64,000 bases of DNA from Fibrella forsythiae (GTDB lineage: Bacteria; Bacteroidota; Bacteroidia; Cytophagales; Spirosomataceae): assembly GCF_017353175.1 (NCBI RefSeq), contig NZ_JAFMYW010000010.1:62001-126000 (forward strand). The letters are read 5' to 3'. Numbering within the stretch: the first letter of the stretch is position 1; every line of letters begins with the position of its first letter. The notes below the pieces were generated by a model that made no database searches, was not told where the DNA came from, and was given only the letters and a program-made list of their open reading frames with translations. The translations under genes were made by a program, and so were the position numbers. Shown in pieces: positions 51,101-58,950 of the stretch.

Positions 51101-51915
51101 GGATTGCTGGTCAGGCCATTGCCAGTGGCAGGATCGAGGCGCAGCACCTTACCGCAAAGCGACGTCAGCATCTGCGCCCGAAACGCCCCTACATTCTGGT
51201 TGGCAGTCATGATACCGTCGTTGATGGCCGTCTGGAAATACGTTTCCGGCGCACTGCCTTTGTCAGTTGTGGTATAGCTGGCATTATCGCCTGTCGATAA
51301 GAGCAGTGAGCCATCGCGGCCAAATACGAGGGTGCCGCCCGCGTGGGATTCGTGGGTAAGCGGAATACCCGTCGACTTGGTTTCGCCCAGCAAGACTGCC
51401 CGGCTGGTTAGGTCTGCCGACAGTGTGTTGTTTGTGGTGATGAATTTGTAACGGGTTACCCGGCTAATGGTGGCATTGAAATACTCGTCTTTCGTACGGT
51501 CGTAGGCGGTAGTCCCTGCATTCATCAGGTGATGCCTATCAACAACGTAAAACAGATAGACCAGCCCATTTCGGGTATAATTAGGGTCTAGACAAAAACT
51601 GAGCAGCCCAAAATCACGCCAGTTGCCCACTTCATCGCTAATGTCGAGGGCAGGGGTCGTTTGTTTAACATACTGAGTGCCATTCCAGACAGACACCCAA
51701 ACGCGACCAGCTTTGTCCCACACAAACTGACGCTGGCCGTCGGCTGAGAAGACCAGCCCCATTGGTTGCGAATAGCCATCCTGGGCTTTTGTATTACTAA
51801 AGCCTGCCGGGGGCGATTGGGCCAGTAAGAATGGTAAGCTTAGTAGCCAGAGGGAGACACTGACCAGAAATCGAACAGGTCGAGGTCGATGCGTTGTATG
51901 GATGGAGGGAAACAT
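48112..51915 (-). CDS. Secreted PQQ-type sugar dehydrogenase with ricin modules
   Basis: A 1267-residue multidomain protein. Order: signal peptide; a six-bladed glucose/sorbosone dehydrogenase propeller (about 40-560; HESHAGGTLVFGRDGSLLLS, GLRNPYRMTI, GDVGWNVWEDMHIV); a PKD domain (YRWDFGDGTTATVANPTHVF); Ig-like and fibronectin III-like regions; two tandem ricin-type beta-trefoils with SGKVLGVDNG and SGKAIDVKGSN repeats; and a T9SS tail (WPNPAQNYLLLDL). It probably oxidises a sugar outside the cell while holding onto polysaccharide through the lectin modules. Transcribed alone. Confidence 0.9.
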   Translation of the reverse strand: MFPSIHTTHRPRPVRFLVSVSLWLLSLPFLLAQSPPAGFSNTKAQDGYSQPMGLVFSADGQRQFVWDKAGRVWVSVWNGTQYVKQTTPALDISDEVGNWRDFGLLSFCLDPNYTRNGLVYLFYVVDRHHLMNAGTTAYDRTKDEYFNATISRVTRYKFITTNNTLSADLTSRAVLLGETKSTGIPLTHESHAGGTLVFGRDGSLLLSTGDNASYTTTDKGSAPETYFQTAINDGIMTANQNVGAFRAQMLTSLCGKVLRLDPATGNGLTSNPFYDSANPRSAKSRVWTLGLRNPYRMTIQPETGSTNPADANPGTLLIGDVGWNVWEDMHIVRLPGENAGWPMFEGLEANSSYAAAALTLENKDEPNPNAGSPANTCNKPFLTFDDLLKQVTNPASGSTVVTNPCSNQPLPGLQRRYVHSRPALDWKHGADIARTPTFSGTVATATTLSETATSGLALGKPFRGNASTAGVYYAGAAFPAAWQRAYFFADYGANWIRVATLTNTGAVSQVREFMANGTTQGIVDIESNPLDGSLHYVNINTGEIMRISYGGNRPPVAVATASVTSGPSPLTVSFRGDASSDPDANSLTYRWDFGDGTTATVANPTHVFSSAVTKGFSVKLTVTDNLGLSDTKTLQISVNNTAPTARITNPVNNAKYVLDRESSYTLTAAVTDEAPASLTYAWQVSLRHNNHEHFEPVLTASSPVIKVSPVGCDGESYYYFISLKVTDAGGLTALDSVKIVPDCSSGQLSISGLTATSLVNSARLNWINPTVTFDNVLVVGKAGSGFTDRPTDLVYTADPSFTGNGAAFFGGKVLYQGISTSLVVTNLTPGTRYYFRVYTRRGSAWTGGVETSVVPAAPTSASIVISPNTCYQLISRVSGKVLGVDNGGLDNGSTVRQRTDANQPWQQWKFAATSGGYYQLIAQHSNKVLDVSGVSYDDYTPVHQWDYVGGNNQQWAIRRDAAGYYQLVARHSGKLLDVKGSNQTEGGEVIQLTANGTAAQQWSIEARTCVSTAPSFDPNKCYTITSRSSGKVLGVYNGLPSDGTVIRQYTYANHAWQQWKVQSVGGLYYKLIVGHTGKGIDVANASTQDNNPLVQWTYWGGAHQEWLITRNGSGYHTLTARHSGKAIDVKGSNTNEGGEVVQFTLNNGTNQQWGFAETTCLASNARSGNEQPVAMTNTLGESISDGFRLWPNPAQNYLLLDLQAAGAQPVTISLTDETGHILHQARVAISTGEPHRINTSGLKSGVYLINLNVPGLPATTLRALIQH

Positions 51916-51974
51916 ATCATCAAATGGTCTATGGGTTATATAGGTGATAAGTTGTTGAGGCTGACATAATTAAA

Positions 51975-52002
51975 CGCCTACCCAGTCAGGACTGGGTAGG
52001 CG
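51975..52002. repeat. 13-bp tight hairpin
   Basis: CGCCTACCCAGTC at 51975-51987 is inverted at 51990-52002 with a 2-base loop. It lies between the isochorismate synthase terminator and the dehydrogenase start, 60 bases before that ATG on the same strand. The role is unclear. Confidence 0.6.
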
Positions 52003-52033
52003 GCAGACCGTCACCGGTACGAGTAGAAAATAA

Positions 52034-52080
52034 AACTCGCGTTTACGATGCTGATCAAATAGTCACCGTAAACGCGAGTT
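52034..52080 (-). terminator. Terminator of the isochorismate synthase gene
   Basis: AACTCGCGTTTACG at 52034-52047 is inverted at 52067-52080 with a 19-base loop. On the minus strand the stem is followed by TTTATTTTC, a T-rich tail. Confidence 0.85.
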
Positions 52081-52104
52081 AAAAAGCTTAGTTTGCTTGG
52101 TGTA

Positions 52105-53373
52105 TCAGCCCTGCATACCACGCAGCAGTGTCTGGCATTTCATTTCGGTTTCCAGCCACTCTTTTTGCGGATCTGAATCTTCAGTGAGGCCCGCGCCGGC
52201 ATACAGCGTAGCCGTTTTCCCTGCCAGCAACAGGCAGCGGATATGGACGAATAACTGGCTGGCCCCGTCGATGTTGACCGGGCCTACGAAACCGGCGTAG
52301 AAGCCCCGGTCATGTTGTTCGTGCGTCAGTATGAAATCAAGTGCTTCGGGGCGGGGCATGCCGCAAACGGCCGAGGTTGGGTGCAGTAACCGGAGCATGA
52401 CAGTGCCAAGCTGCGGAAAATTCACGGCCCTGGTATCTACCGAATACTGCGAGCAAAGGTGCATCAGGTTGCCCGCCTGTGCTGTTTTCGGTCCTTCTTC
52501 CATGTACTCGCGTAACCGAATTTTCTTGAAACAGCCAATGATGTAGCGGCTAACCAGCGCCTGCTCTTCAATCTCTTTCTGCGACCAAAGCGCATCGGCC
52601 GTACGCTTCATCACGCCCTCCGGCGTATAGGCCGACTGGGTACCCGCCAGCGCTACCGTCCTGAAAATTCCGTTGGCATCTACGCTCGCCAGCCGTTCGG
52701 GCGTGGCCGATAGCCACACCTGCGCCGGGCGGCCACCGGTGCCTTCGGGCAGCGAAACAGCCGAGACGAAGGCGGTAGGATAGGCGGCGCACAACCGGTC
52801 GAAAAGGGTAACTACATCAGGTACGTTGCCGAACGTGAGGGTTTTCGTGCGCGACAGGACCACTTTCCAGAATCGGCCCGCTTTCATAGCCTCAACAGCC
52901 TCGGCTACGTTTGCCTCGAACGCCGCCTGTGCTTCCGGATCAGGTTGCTCCGTAAACGAAACAGGATCAGATAGGTTAGTGGGCTGGTTGGCTGCCAGGT
53001 ACGTTGCTTGATCGAATGCGCGGGTGGCGGTGGTCTCGGGCGTAGGGCGGTACAGGAGCTGGCCATCAGCATCGAGCACTATGTGGCGGTCGGCATGCAG
53101 GTAAAACGCCCGGGCAAAATCATCGGATGCGGTCCCGTGCCCGGGCGCATCGAACAAACCAATGGCAAAACCGGGCGGACGCTCGTCTAAATCAATAGGT
53201 TGCTGCTCAGCGAGTGGTTCGCCGAGGTGAACGATCAACTGCTTTTCTGACTGATTGGGGAGCCGCCACAGCGCAGCGGGGTGATCATTTTTACGGGCAG
53301 TTTGCCAGAGATGGGTAAGCGTAACGTCTAAATGAACCGTAGTGGTGTTGGAACCGGCAGATGAAGCAGTCAT
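52105..53373 (-). CDS. Isochorismate synthase
   Basis: A 422-residue chorismate-utilising enzyme of the MenF/EntC group, converting chorismate to isochorismate for menaquinone or siderophores. Conserved pieces: WKVVLSRTKTL, WLSATPERLASVD, RTVALAGTQ, LLHPTSAVCGMPRPEALDFI, RGFYAGFVGPV and FVHIRCLLL. The ATG at 53373 is preferred, since the longer frame adds a segment with no family likeness. No men genes lie next to it, so the pathway assignment is open; menaquinone is the likely use in this phylum. Confidence 0.9.
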   Translation of the reverse strand: MTASSAGSNTTTVHLDVTLTHLWQTARKNDHPAALWRLPNQSEKQLIVHLGEPLAEQQPIDLDERPPGFAIGLFDAPGHGTASDDFARAFYLHADRHIVLDADGQLLYRPTPETTATRAFDQATYLAANQPTNLSDPVSFTEQPDPEAQAAFEANVAEAVEAMKAGRFWKVVLSRTKTLTFGNVPDVVTLFDRLCAAYPTAFVSAVSLPEGTGGRPAQVWLSATPERLASVDANGIFRTVALAGTQSAYTPEGVMKRTADALWSQKEIEEQALVSRYIIGCFKKIRLREYMEEGPKTAQAGNLMHLCSQYSVDTRAVNFPQLGTVMLRLLHPTSAVCGMPRPEALDFILTHEQHDRGFYAGFVGPVNIDGASQLFVHIRCLLLAGKTATLYAGAGLTEDSDPQKEWLETEMKCQTLLRGMQG

Positions 53374-53487
53374 GAGCGCAAGTAGGTACGAAAGGACCTG
53401 TATACTGTACCAACAGATTGCAGCGGCGTTTGGTGCTAAAAACGTTATCATCGGCGGGCCACCAACACGGAGAAAGTTTCGAGTTGA

Positions 53488-54462
53488 CTAGGTTCTGGCC
53501 AACAGTGTTCGCCTGAAGCGCCCGATAATGTATCTGATCAGCACGTAGGCAACCAGACAAAACAGAATAATACCCCAACCTTCGAGCAACAGGAGAATGA
53601 CGTTCGCCAACACGTGCCCTCCGGTGGCAAGGGCATCGGCTGCTTTGGTCAGAAAAGCAGGTTCGTATGCTTTCACGTCATTACCGTTCGGAAGAACCGT
53701 TCGTTGACATGATTGCCGCTGGTAGATGGTCAGGGTTATGGTGCTGAGCTGAAGCTGATCAACCAGCAACAGATCGTTGATGCGTGCCTCGTCGGTTTGC
53801 TGTTGATGGGTTAGCCGGTTCTCTTCCGTATCGTTAACGTCGCCCAGTGTTGAACCCCGTTTATCGATGGCCGCCCGCAGGCGCTGGGTATATGCCGTAT
53901 TGCGCTGCTGGGTCTGAGCGGCAGCCAGGCGTTGTAAGGCCACATCGTCGGACTTTATTTCCCGAAAATCAAGGTAATCAGACAGGCCAACGAGGGCGCA
54001 GAGGGTGGTGTCGAGGCGGGCGTTGGGAACGCGTAGCGTCATGGAGTTGCTGACCGTGAAGCGCGTGGTTTCGAGTAGTGAATCAGCGCTGATGGCTACC
54101 GTTTCGGTGTCGTCTTTCTGGCTATCGAGTCTGGTGAAGGTGACAAAGCCTCCGTATCGGGCCGTGATCGCTTCGATCCGGTTGGTTGCGTTGACAACAT
54201 TATCGACCCGAAACTTTATGTCGGCGGTACGAATGAACTGACGGGCGGGGAGTTTGGTCTGATCGGCCGATGCTCCCGGCAGCGTAGCGGGTGCTTCCTG
54301 GGCGGTTGCTTCAGGTACTGGTTGGGGAGCCGTCGAGTCTGTCAGTAGCCTGGCATCTGACTGAGGCTGGTATACCTGCTTTGGGCTTTCCTGCTTCGAT
54401 TGGCAGCTAGCCAGCCAGAGTAGCGTTAGAGCCAGCAGAATAGGGTTGTTAAGGGTCTTCAT
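53488..54462 (-). CDS. DUF4349 lipoprotein
   Basis: A 324-residue protein with a lipoprotein signal (LLALTLLWLASC; lipid-modified Cys at 20), a Pro/Ala-rich spacer, the DUF4349 core (about 75-260, including IRTADIKFRVDNVVNATNRI and a coiled coil near NTAYTQRLRAAIDKRG) and one C-terminal transmembrane helix (VILLLLEGWGIILFCLVAYVLI) with a basic tail. The function of DUF4349 is unknown. The presence of both a lipobox and a C-terminal helix suggests it is anchored at both ends. Confidence 0.88.
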   Translation of the reverse strand: MKTLNNPILLALTLLWLASCQSKQESPKQVYQPQSDARLLTDSTAPQPVPEATAQEAPATLPGASADQTKLPARQFIRTADIKFRVDNVVNATNRIEAITARYGGFVTFTRLDSQKDDTETVAISADSLLETTRFTVSNSMTLRVPNARLDTTLCALVGLSDYLDFREIKSDDVALQRLAAAQTQQRNTAYTQRLRAAIDKRGSTLGDVNDTEENRLTHQQQTDEARINDLLLVDQLQLSTITLTIYQRQSCQRTVLPNGNDVKAYEPAFLTKAADALATGGHVLANVILLLLEGWGIILFCLVAYVLIRYIIGRFRRTLLART

Positions 54463-54588
54463 TGGCTTTCTTGTATCGATGTTTGACGGTTACTCATTCC
54501 ATAACCCGCTCACTATTAGTTGGTAAAGCATAGGGGTATGCAGGCTTGCCTGAATGGGCGCATCCAGTTACTAGGGGGGGGATAACAT

Positions 54589-54626
54589 GAGTGCCAGCCT
54601 GAACCTGTCTGTTCGGGCTGGCACTC
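54589..54626 (-). terminator. Terminator of the DUF1573 gene
   Basis: GAGTGCCAGCCTGAAC at 54589-54604 pairs with 54611-54626 over 16 positions with a single G-U type mismatch and a 6-base loop, 21 bases past the DUF1573 stop. Confidence 0.75.
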
Positions 54627-54646
54627 GTGCAGGGGGCTGCAAACGG

Positions 54647-55045
54647 TTACCGTCCGCTTGGTGCGGTGCCTTCGGCCACTACTTCGCCCTTGAACATCAG
54701 CGTAACAGCCCCACCGTCGGCATTCGATTCTACGTAGACCGTTTTGCTGAACGCGCCCAGAGTTGCTGCATTGAAGGTGGCTTTGATCTGCCCTGTTGCG
54801 CCGGGCATCACCGCTTCTTTGGGCCAGTCAACGCCGGTGCAGCCGCATGACCCCTTGGCATAGGTGACCAGCAGCGGCGCTTCGCCTTTGTTGGTGAATG
54901 TGTACGAAACGGTGACTGGCTTGCCCTGATGTATTTTGCCGAAATCATGGGTGGTGCTGGTCCAGCCAAAGGCTGCTGCCAGCGTGTGGGCCACTACGGT
55001 TCCGGCTACCAGAAGCGCCGATAAAAGAAGCGTTAACGTTTTCAT
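54647..55045 (-). CDS. DUF1573 secreted protein
   Basis: A 132-residue exported protein with a signal peptide (MKTLTLLLSALLVAGTVVA) and one Ig-like DUF1573 domain: HDFGKIHQGKPVTVSYTF, then the conserved GSCGCTGVDWPKE and YVESNADGG. The Cys-Gly-Cys turn is the family hallmark. Very common in Bacteroidetes; role unknown. Divergent from the two-component system. Confidence 0.9.
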   Translation of the reverse strand: MKTLTLLLSALLVAGTVVAHTLAAAFGWTSTTHDFGKIHQGKPVTVSYTFTNKGEAPLLVTYAKGSCGCTGVDWPKEAVMPGATGQIKATFNAATLGAFSKTVYVESNADGGAVTLMFKGEVVAEGTAPSGR

Positions 55046-55359
55046 AAAGAATGAATTAAGCGATGGTTTTAGGTCCGTCGGGCTTTCCGGCGGTTTGCTG
55101 GATCAAAAGTAGACGATGCCTGGGGGGCGCTTGTTAACGGCTGGTTATCAGTTGTTAATGAAATGTTAAAGGACCCGTAAAGCATAAAGGAGTGATAGCG
55201 CGAATGAGCGAACGCTGTACTTTAGTTGTCGAAAGAGTGAATGAACGACTATGGATTGGTAAATGCCGGACGATGCACCCGCAGCCAACTCGTTTACCGT
55301 CTTCTGCCGCTTGACCTGATCGCTCTTTCACGCGTTACTTCGTTCACTCGTTATCATAT
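55046..55359. other. Intergenic gap between DUF1573 and the sensor kinase
   Basis: A 314-base gap between divergent genes. TACTTTAG at 55219-55226 is one base off the -7 consensus for the kinase. The words GAGTGAATGAACGA (about 55235) and CGTTCACTCGTT (about 55342) are loose inverted copies. No open frame or RNA gene is recognised. Confidence 0.35.
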
Positions 55360-56670
55360 ATGTCCCGTTCGTTGATTCGGCTTCTGGTTGTGCTGTCGGT
55401 AATTGCCATTGTGGGTATTCTGACGGTACAGGCCATCTGGCTGCGCCGGGCCTATGCACTGGGCGAGCGGCAGTTTCGGCAAACAGCTTTTGTGGCGTTG
55501 CAGGAAGTAGCCGATGAGGTGGCGCGTCTGAACAACATTCGGCAAACACGCCTGGCGGTCACTCAGCTCTCAACCGATTACTTCGTTGTTCGTACTGATG
55601 CGCCCATCGACCCGATCCTGCTGGAGCATTACCTGCAGAATGCCTTTCGCCGGCACCGTCTTCTGACTGATTTTGAATACGGCATCTACAATTGCGAAAG
55701 TGAGCGGATGGTGTACGGAGCCTACGCCAGTTCTAAACAAGCAAGTGCCGGCCAGCCTACCAAACGAATCAGCCGGAAACGCACGCTGCCCAAGATTAAG
55801 GGTTACACGTACTATTTCGAGATCCGCTTTTTGGGTCAGGCAGGCGTAGTGGCAGGTCAGCTCGACGGTTGGATCGCGTCGTCGGTGGCCGTAGGGCTGG
55901 TTGTATTGCTCTTTGGCTACACGCTTTGGGTTGTGCTTCGTCAACGCCGGCTGACCGAAATTCAGCGCGATTTTATCAACAACATCACCCACGAACTGCA
56001 AACGCCCGTGTCAACGCTGCGAATTGCGGCGGGGGTGCTTCAACTGCCCGATATTGGTCAGCAACCCGAGCGCCTGCGGCAATATGCCCGCATTGTGAAC
56101 GAAGAGAGCCGCCGGTTACAGCAGCAGGTGCAGAATATACTGCAACTGGCTCGTCGCCGACAAACGGGCTTTGCCCAGGTACGTACCCCGCTCGATCTGA
56201 ACGAGGTAATGGCGGCACTGGCAGGTCAGTATTCGCCGCCGCTACAACTTGATCTTCAGGCGGCTACAGCGATTGTAGAGGCTGATCGGTATGCACTCGA
56301 AACATTACTGACCAACCTGATCGATAATGCCCGTAAATACTGCGAAGGTACACCCTGCGTGGTGCTGGGCACACGGACAGAAAACAACCGGCTGGTCTGG
56401 TCGGTGGCCGACAACGGCATTGGCATTGCCAGAACGCATCACAAGGCTATTTTTCGGCAGTTTTATCGGGTTCCAACCGGCGATGTGCATGATGTAAAAG
56501 GCTTTGGCCTGGGCCTGTATTATGTGCGGCAGGTAGCCCGTGCCCATGACTGGCGTATTCGGCTCGAGAGCGCGCCGGGTCGGGGAAGTCGGTTTGTATT
56601 CATCAGTCGGCCGGGTACGTTGCCGAAAGAAACGGGTATAACTGGTGTAGTTGTTGATGGAGTAAACTAA
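55360..56670 (+). CDS. Sensor histidine kinase, RprX-like
   Basis: A 436-residue membrane kinase. One helix at the N-terminus (LIRLLVVLSVIAIVGILTVQAIWL), an external sensor region (about 30-165), a second helix (SSVAVGLVVLLFGYTLWVVL), then the HisKA domain with the phospho-histidine in NNITHELQTPVSTL and the ATPase domain with N (LIDNARKY), G1 (VADNGIGIA) and G2 (GFGLGLYYV) boxes. It is 24 bases before its response regulator. The pair resembles the Bacteroides RprXY system. Signal unknown. Confidence 0.93.
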   Translation: MSRSLIRLLVVLSVIAIVGILTVQAIWLRRAYALGERQFRQTAFVALQEVADEVARLNNIRQTRLAVTQLSTDYFVVRTDAPIDPILLEHYLQNAFRRHRLLTDFEYGIYNCESERMVYGAYASSKQASAGQPTKRISRKRTLPKIKGYTYYFEIRFLGQAGVVAGQLDGWIASSVAVGLVVLLFGYTLWVVLRQRRLTEIQRDFINNITHELQTPVSTLRIAAGVLQLPDIGQQPERLRQYARIVNEESRRLQQQVQNILQLARRRQTGFAQVRTPLDLNEVMAALAGQYSPPLQLDLQAATAIVEADRYALETLLTNLIDNARKYCEGTPCVVLGTRTENNRLVWSVADNGIGIARTHHKAIFRQFYRVPTGDVHDVKGFGLGLYYVRQVARAHDWRIRLESAPGRGSRFVFISRPGTLPKETGITGVVVDGVN

Positions 56671-56694
56671 CGTACCTACAAACCCTGCCTGTTC

Positions 56695-57414
56695 TTGACA
56701 CCCCGCGCCCGGATTTTATACGTCGAAGACGACATTAACCTGAGCTTCGTCACGCGCGACAACCTCGAAGCCGCCGAGTTTGCCGTGTATCACTGCACCT
56801 CCGGAACCGACGGCTGGACCGCTTTTCAGACCGGCTCCTTCGATCTGTGCCTGCTTGATGTGATGCTGCCGCAGACCGATGGCTTCGCGCTGGCCCGACA
56901 GATTCGGGCTGTCAACACCGACGTACCTATCCTGTTCCTGAGCGCCCGTGCTGACCGGGCCGACCGGCTCACGGGGCTGCGTTTAGGAGCCGATGATTAC
57001 CTGACAAAACCGTTCAGCATCGATGAGTTGTTGTTGAAAATTGACGTGTTCCTGAAGCGGAGCCGAGCTACGGTGCCGCCCGCTACTGCTCAGGTGCGTG
57101 CTGCCTCATCACTTCCTGTTATAGGTACGTACCTGTTCGACCAGGCTAACCTGACGTTGCTGCGGGCCGGCCTGAATGATGTGCTGACGCAACGCGAGGC
57201 TGATGTACTGGCTTTTCTGCTCAACCGGGCCAATACCGTTGTTCGGCGCGATGACTTATTGCGGGCCATCTGGGGAGATGATGATTATTTCATGGGCCGC
57301 AGTCTGGATGTGTTTATCTCGCGGCTCCGCAAGCGGTTGTCGGCCGATCCGGCGGTTCGTATCGATAGTGTGCATGGCGTTGGTTTTCGGCTGGTTATTC
57401 CAGCTGTTTCGTAG
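56695..57414 (+). CDS. OmpR-family response regulator, RprY-like
   Basis: A 239-residue regulator with a receiver (acid pocket YVEDDINLSF, phospho-Asp in LCLLDVMLPQTDGF, switch LFLSARAD, lysine DYLTKPFS) and a winged-helix output domain ending DSVHGVGFRLVI. The start appears to be TTG at 56695, because no ATG or GTG lies before the first strand. Translated with the kinase upstream. Confidence 0.92.
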   Translation: MTPRARILYVEDDINLSFVTRDNLEAAEFAVYHCTSGTDGWTAFQTGSFDLCLLDVMLPQTDGFALARQIRAVNTDVPILFLSARADRADRLTGLRLGADDYLTKPFSIDELLLKIDVFLKRSRATVPPATAQVRAASSLPVIGTYLFDQANLTLLRAGLNDVLTQREADVLAFLLNRANTVVRRDDLLRAIWGDDDYFMGRSLDVFISRLRKRLSADPAVRIDSVHGVGFRLVIPAVS

Positions 57415-57459
57415 ACAATAAGCGCCGCCAGAATCGTTAGGTAATCTGATTCCTGCGGG

Positions 57460-57467
57460 TATCTTTG
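57460..57467 (+). promoter_or_regulatory. Candidate -7 box for the propeller gene
   Basis: TATCTTTG matches TAnnTTTG and lies 36 bases before the ATG at 57503. Upstream, GTTAG about 18 bases away is a weak -33 element. Confidence 0.45.
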
Positions 57468-57502
57468 TGTTTCACCTAAACAGCGTTTTTTACCGATTAC
57501 AC

Positions 57503-58768
57503 ATGAAAAAAGTCAGTTTTCTCGCTGCGTGGCTGATGCTGGCGGGCATCACCACAGGCACCGCTTTTGCGCAGGCACCTATCCAGTTCAACGCCCGGGC
57601 GCTGGTCGCCATTTCTGACGCTGACTTATCGGCCTCAGCCCTTGTCGACGGTAACCGGTACACCACCCCCGGCACCCGTGATCAACTTACGTACATTAGC
57701 TTCCCCCTGAACCGTAACGGGCAAAGCATTGGCACCTCAAACACCCTGTCGAATTCGATGGCGCTGACCGATAAGGTGCTGGCCATTGCGCCGAACGGGC
57801 GGCTGGGCTTTGTGGTTGAAGGCCGTGGCCAGCTTAGCGATAGCCTGGCAACGATCAAAGGCATCACCGATTTTCCGGCCACAAACTACATGTTTGCAGT
57901 AGACCTGAGTTCGCCACAGAAGCCGCTGGTCAAATATCGGCTTCCTGTTGGTGCCGGCGGGGCACTGACGGCGGTGGCCCTGGCCCCCAACGGAACCAGC
58001 CTCGTTATTGCCTCAACCGAATCGGGTAAGGAGCTGAAACTGATCGATCTGGATGCCAGTTCAAAACCAAAATATGTTCTGACGTCTGCGTCGCCGGTTC
58101 CGGGTGTTGCCATTACCGACGTTACGTTCCACCCGGGTGGGCAGTTTGTGGCTTACACCACCGCTGCCGGTGAAGTGGGTATTATGAAATATGTTGTCGA
58201 CGAGAAGACCAAGAAACCATATGTAGCGGCGCACGGTAAACCCGTAAAAGTGGGTACCCAGCCTGGTTCCGGTAAATTCACGGCCGACGGCAAACACTAC
58301 GTTGTTGCCGACAGCAAAGAGAATAAAGTGTTTGTTGTTGAATTTGGTACCGACGAAACACCCGTTGATGCCAAGATTGCCTCGCAGGTAGCGACCTCCG
58401 AAGCCCCCGAGGCCGTAGCTATCAGCCCCGACGGGTCAGTTGTGGCGGTGATTAGCTCCATGCAATCGGGTCAGCCGTTTACGAATGCAGCAGCGGGTAA
58501 AAGTGAACTGGCGCTGTTTGCCTTGTCGGGTGGTCAGCTGACGGCGGGTGGTAAAGCCCAGATCGACGGCGTTATGCCACAGGCCGTAGAGTTTGACAAA
58601 ACAGGCGATAATCTGGCCATTGCCATTCCCGAATACCTGGATTACGGGATGCGTAACGGCGGTATCGAGTTTTATAAAGTAACAAAAGGCGCCCAACCCA
58701 GCCTGACCAAACAGCCGGGCCGTATCAGTCTGACGCGGGGTGTACACGCAATTCGGGTAGTAAACTAG
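57503..58768 (+). CDS. Secreted beta-propeller protein
   Basis: A 421-residue exported protein with a signal peptide (MKKVSFLAAWLMLAGITTG...). The body is made of lactonase/YVTN-type propeller blades (ALAPNGTSLVIASTESG, FHPGGQFVAYTTAAG, FTADGKHYVVADSKENKVFVV, ISPDGSVVAVISS). No catalytic residue set for lactonase is obvious, so binding or scaffolding is as likely as hydrolysis. The ATG at 57503 is chosen since a GTG at 57467 overlaps the promoter. Confidence 0.8.
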   Translation: MKKVSFLAAWLMLAGITTGTAFAQAPIQFNARALVAISDADLSASALVDGNRYTTPGTRDQLTYISFPLNRNGQSIGTSNTLSNSMALTDKVLAIAPNGRLGFVVEGRGQLSDSLATIKGITDFPATNYMFAVDLSSPQKPLVKYRLPVGAGGALTAVALAPNGTSLVIASTESGKELKLIDLDASSKPKYVLTSASPVPGVAITDVTFHPGGQFVAYTTAAGEVGIMKYVVDEKTKKPYVAAHGKPVKVGTQPGSGKFTADGKHYVVADSKENKVFVVEFGTDETPVDAKIASQVATSEAPEAVAISPDGSVVAVISSMQSGQPFTNAAAGKSELALFALSGGQLTAGGKAQIDGVMPQAVEFDKTGDNLAIAIPEYLDYGMRNGGIEFYKVTKGAQPSLTKQPGRISLTRGVHAIRVVN

Positions 58769-58788
58769 TTCGGTTGAGCCGATATAAC

Positions 58789-58823
58789 AAAAAGCGGAGC
58801 AGGGCAACCTGTTCCGCTTTTTT
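58789..58823 (+). terminator. Intrinsic terminator of the propeller gene
   Basis: AAAAAGCGGA... pairs with ...TCCGCTTTTT with an inner CAGG/CCTG pairing and a T-run to 58823, 20 bases past the stop. Confidence 0.85.
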
Positions 58824-58897
58824 AGTAATGATACGGGTACGTTGACGAGTCGACACTACGGTTCGCTGGCCGGGTATCAACAACGTACCTGACAAGT

Positions 58898-58935
58898 AAA
58901 ACGGGCTGGCTTCAGTACTGAAGCCAGCCCGTTTT
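58898..58935 (-). terminator. 38-bp perfect palindrome, terminator of the repeat-protein gene
   Basis: 58898-58935 is a perfect, loopless palindrome (two 19-base halves meeting at AGT|ACT) with AAAA and TTTT ends, 15 bases past the stop of the giant repeat gene. On either strand it gives a GC-rich stem and T-tail. Confidence 0.88.
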
Positions 58936-58950
58936 ATTGACTAACTGCTT

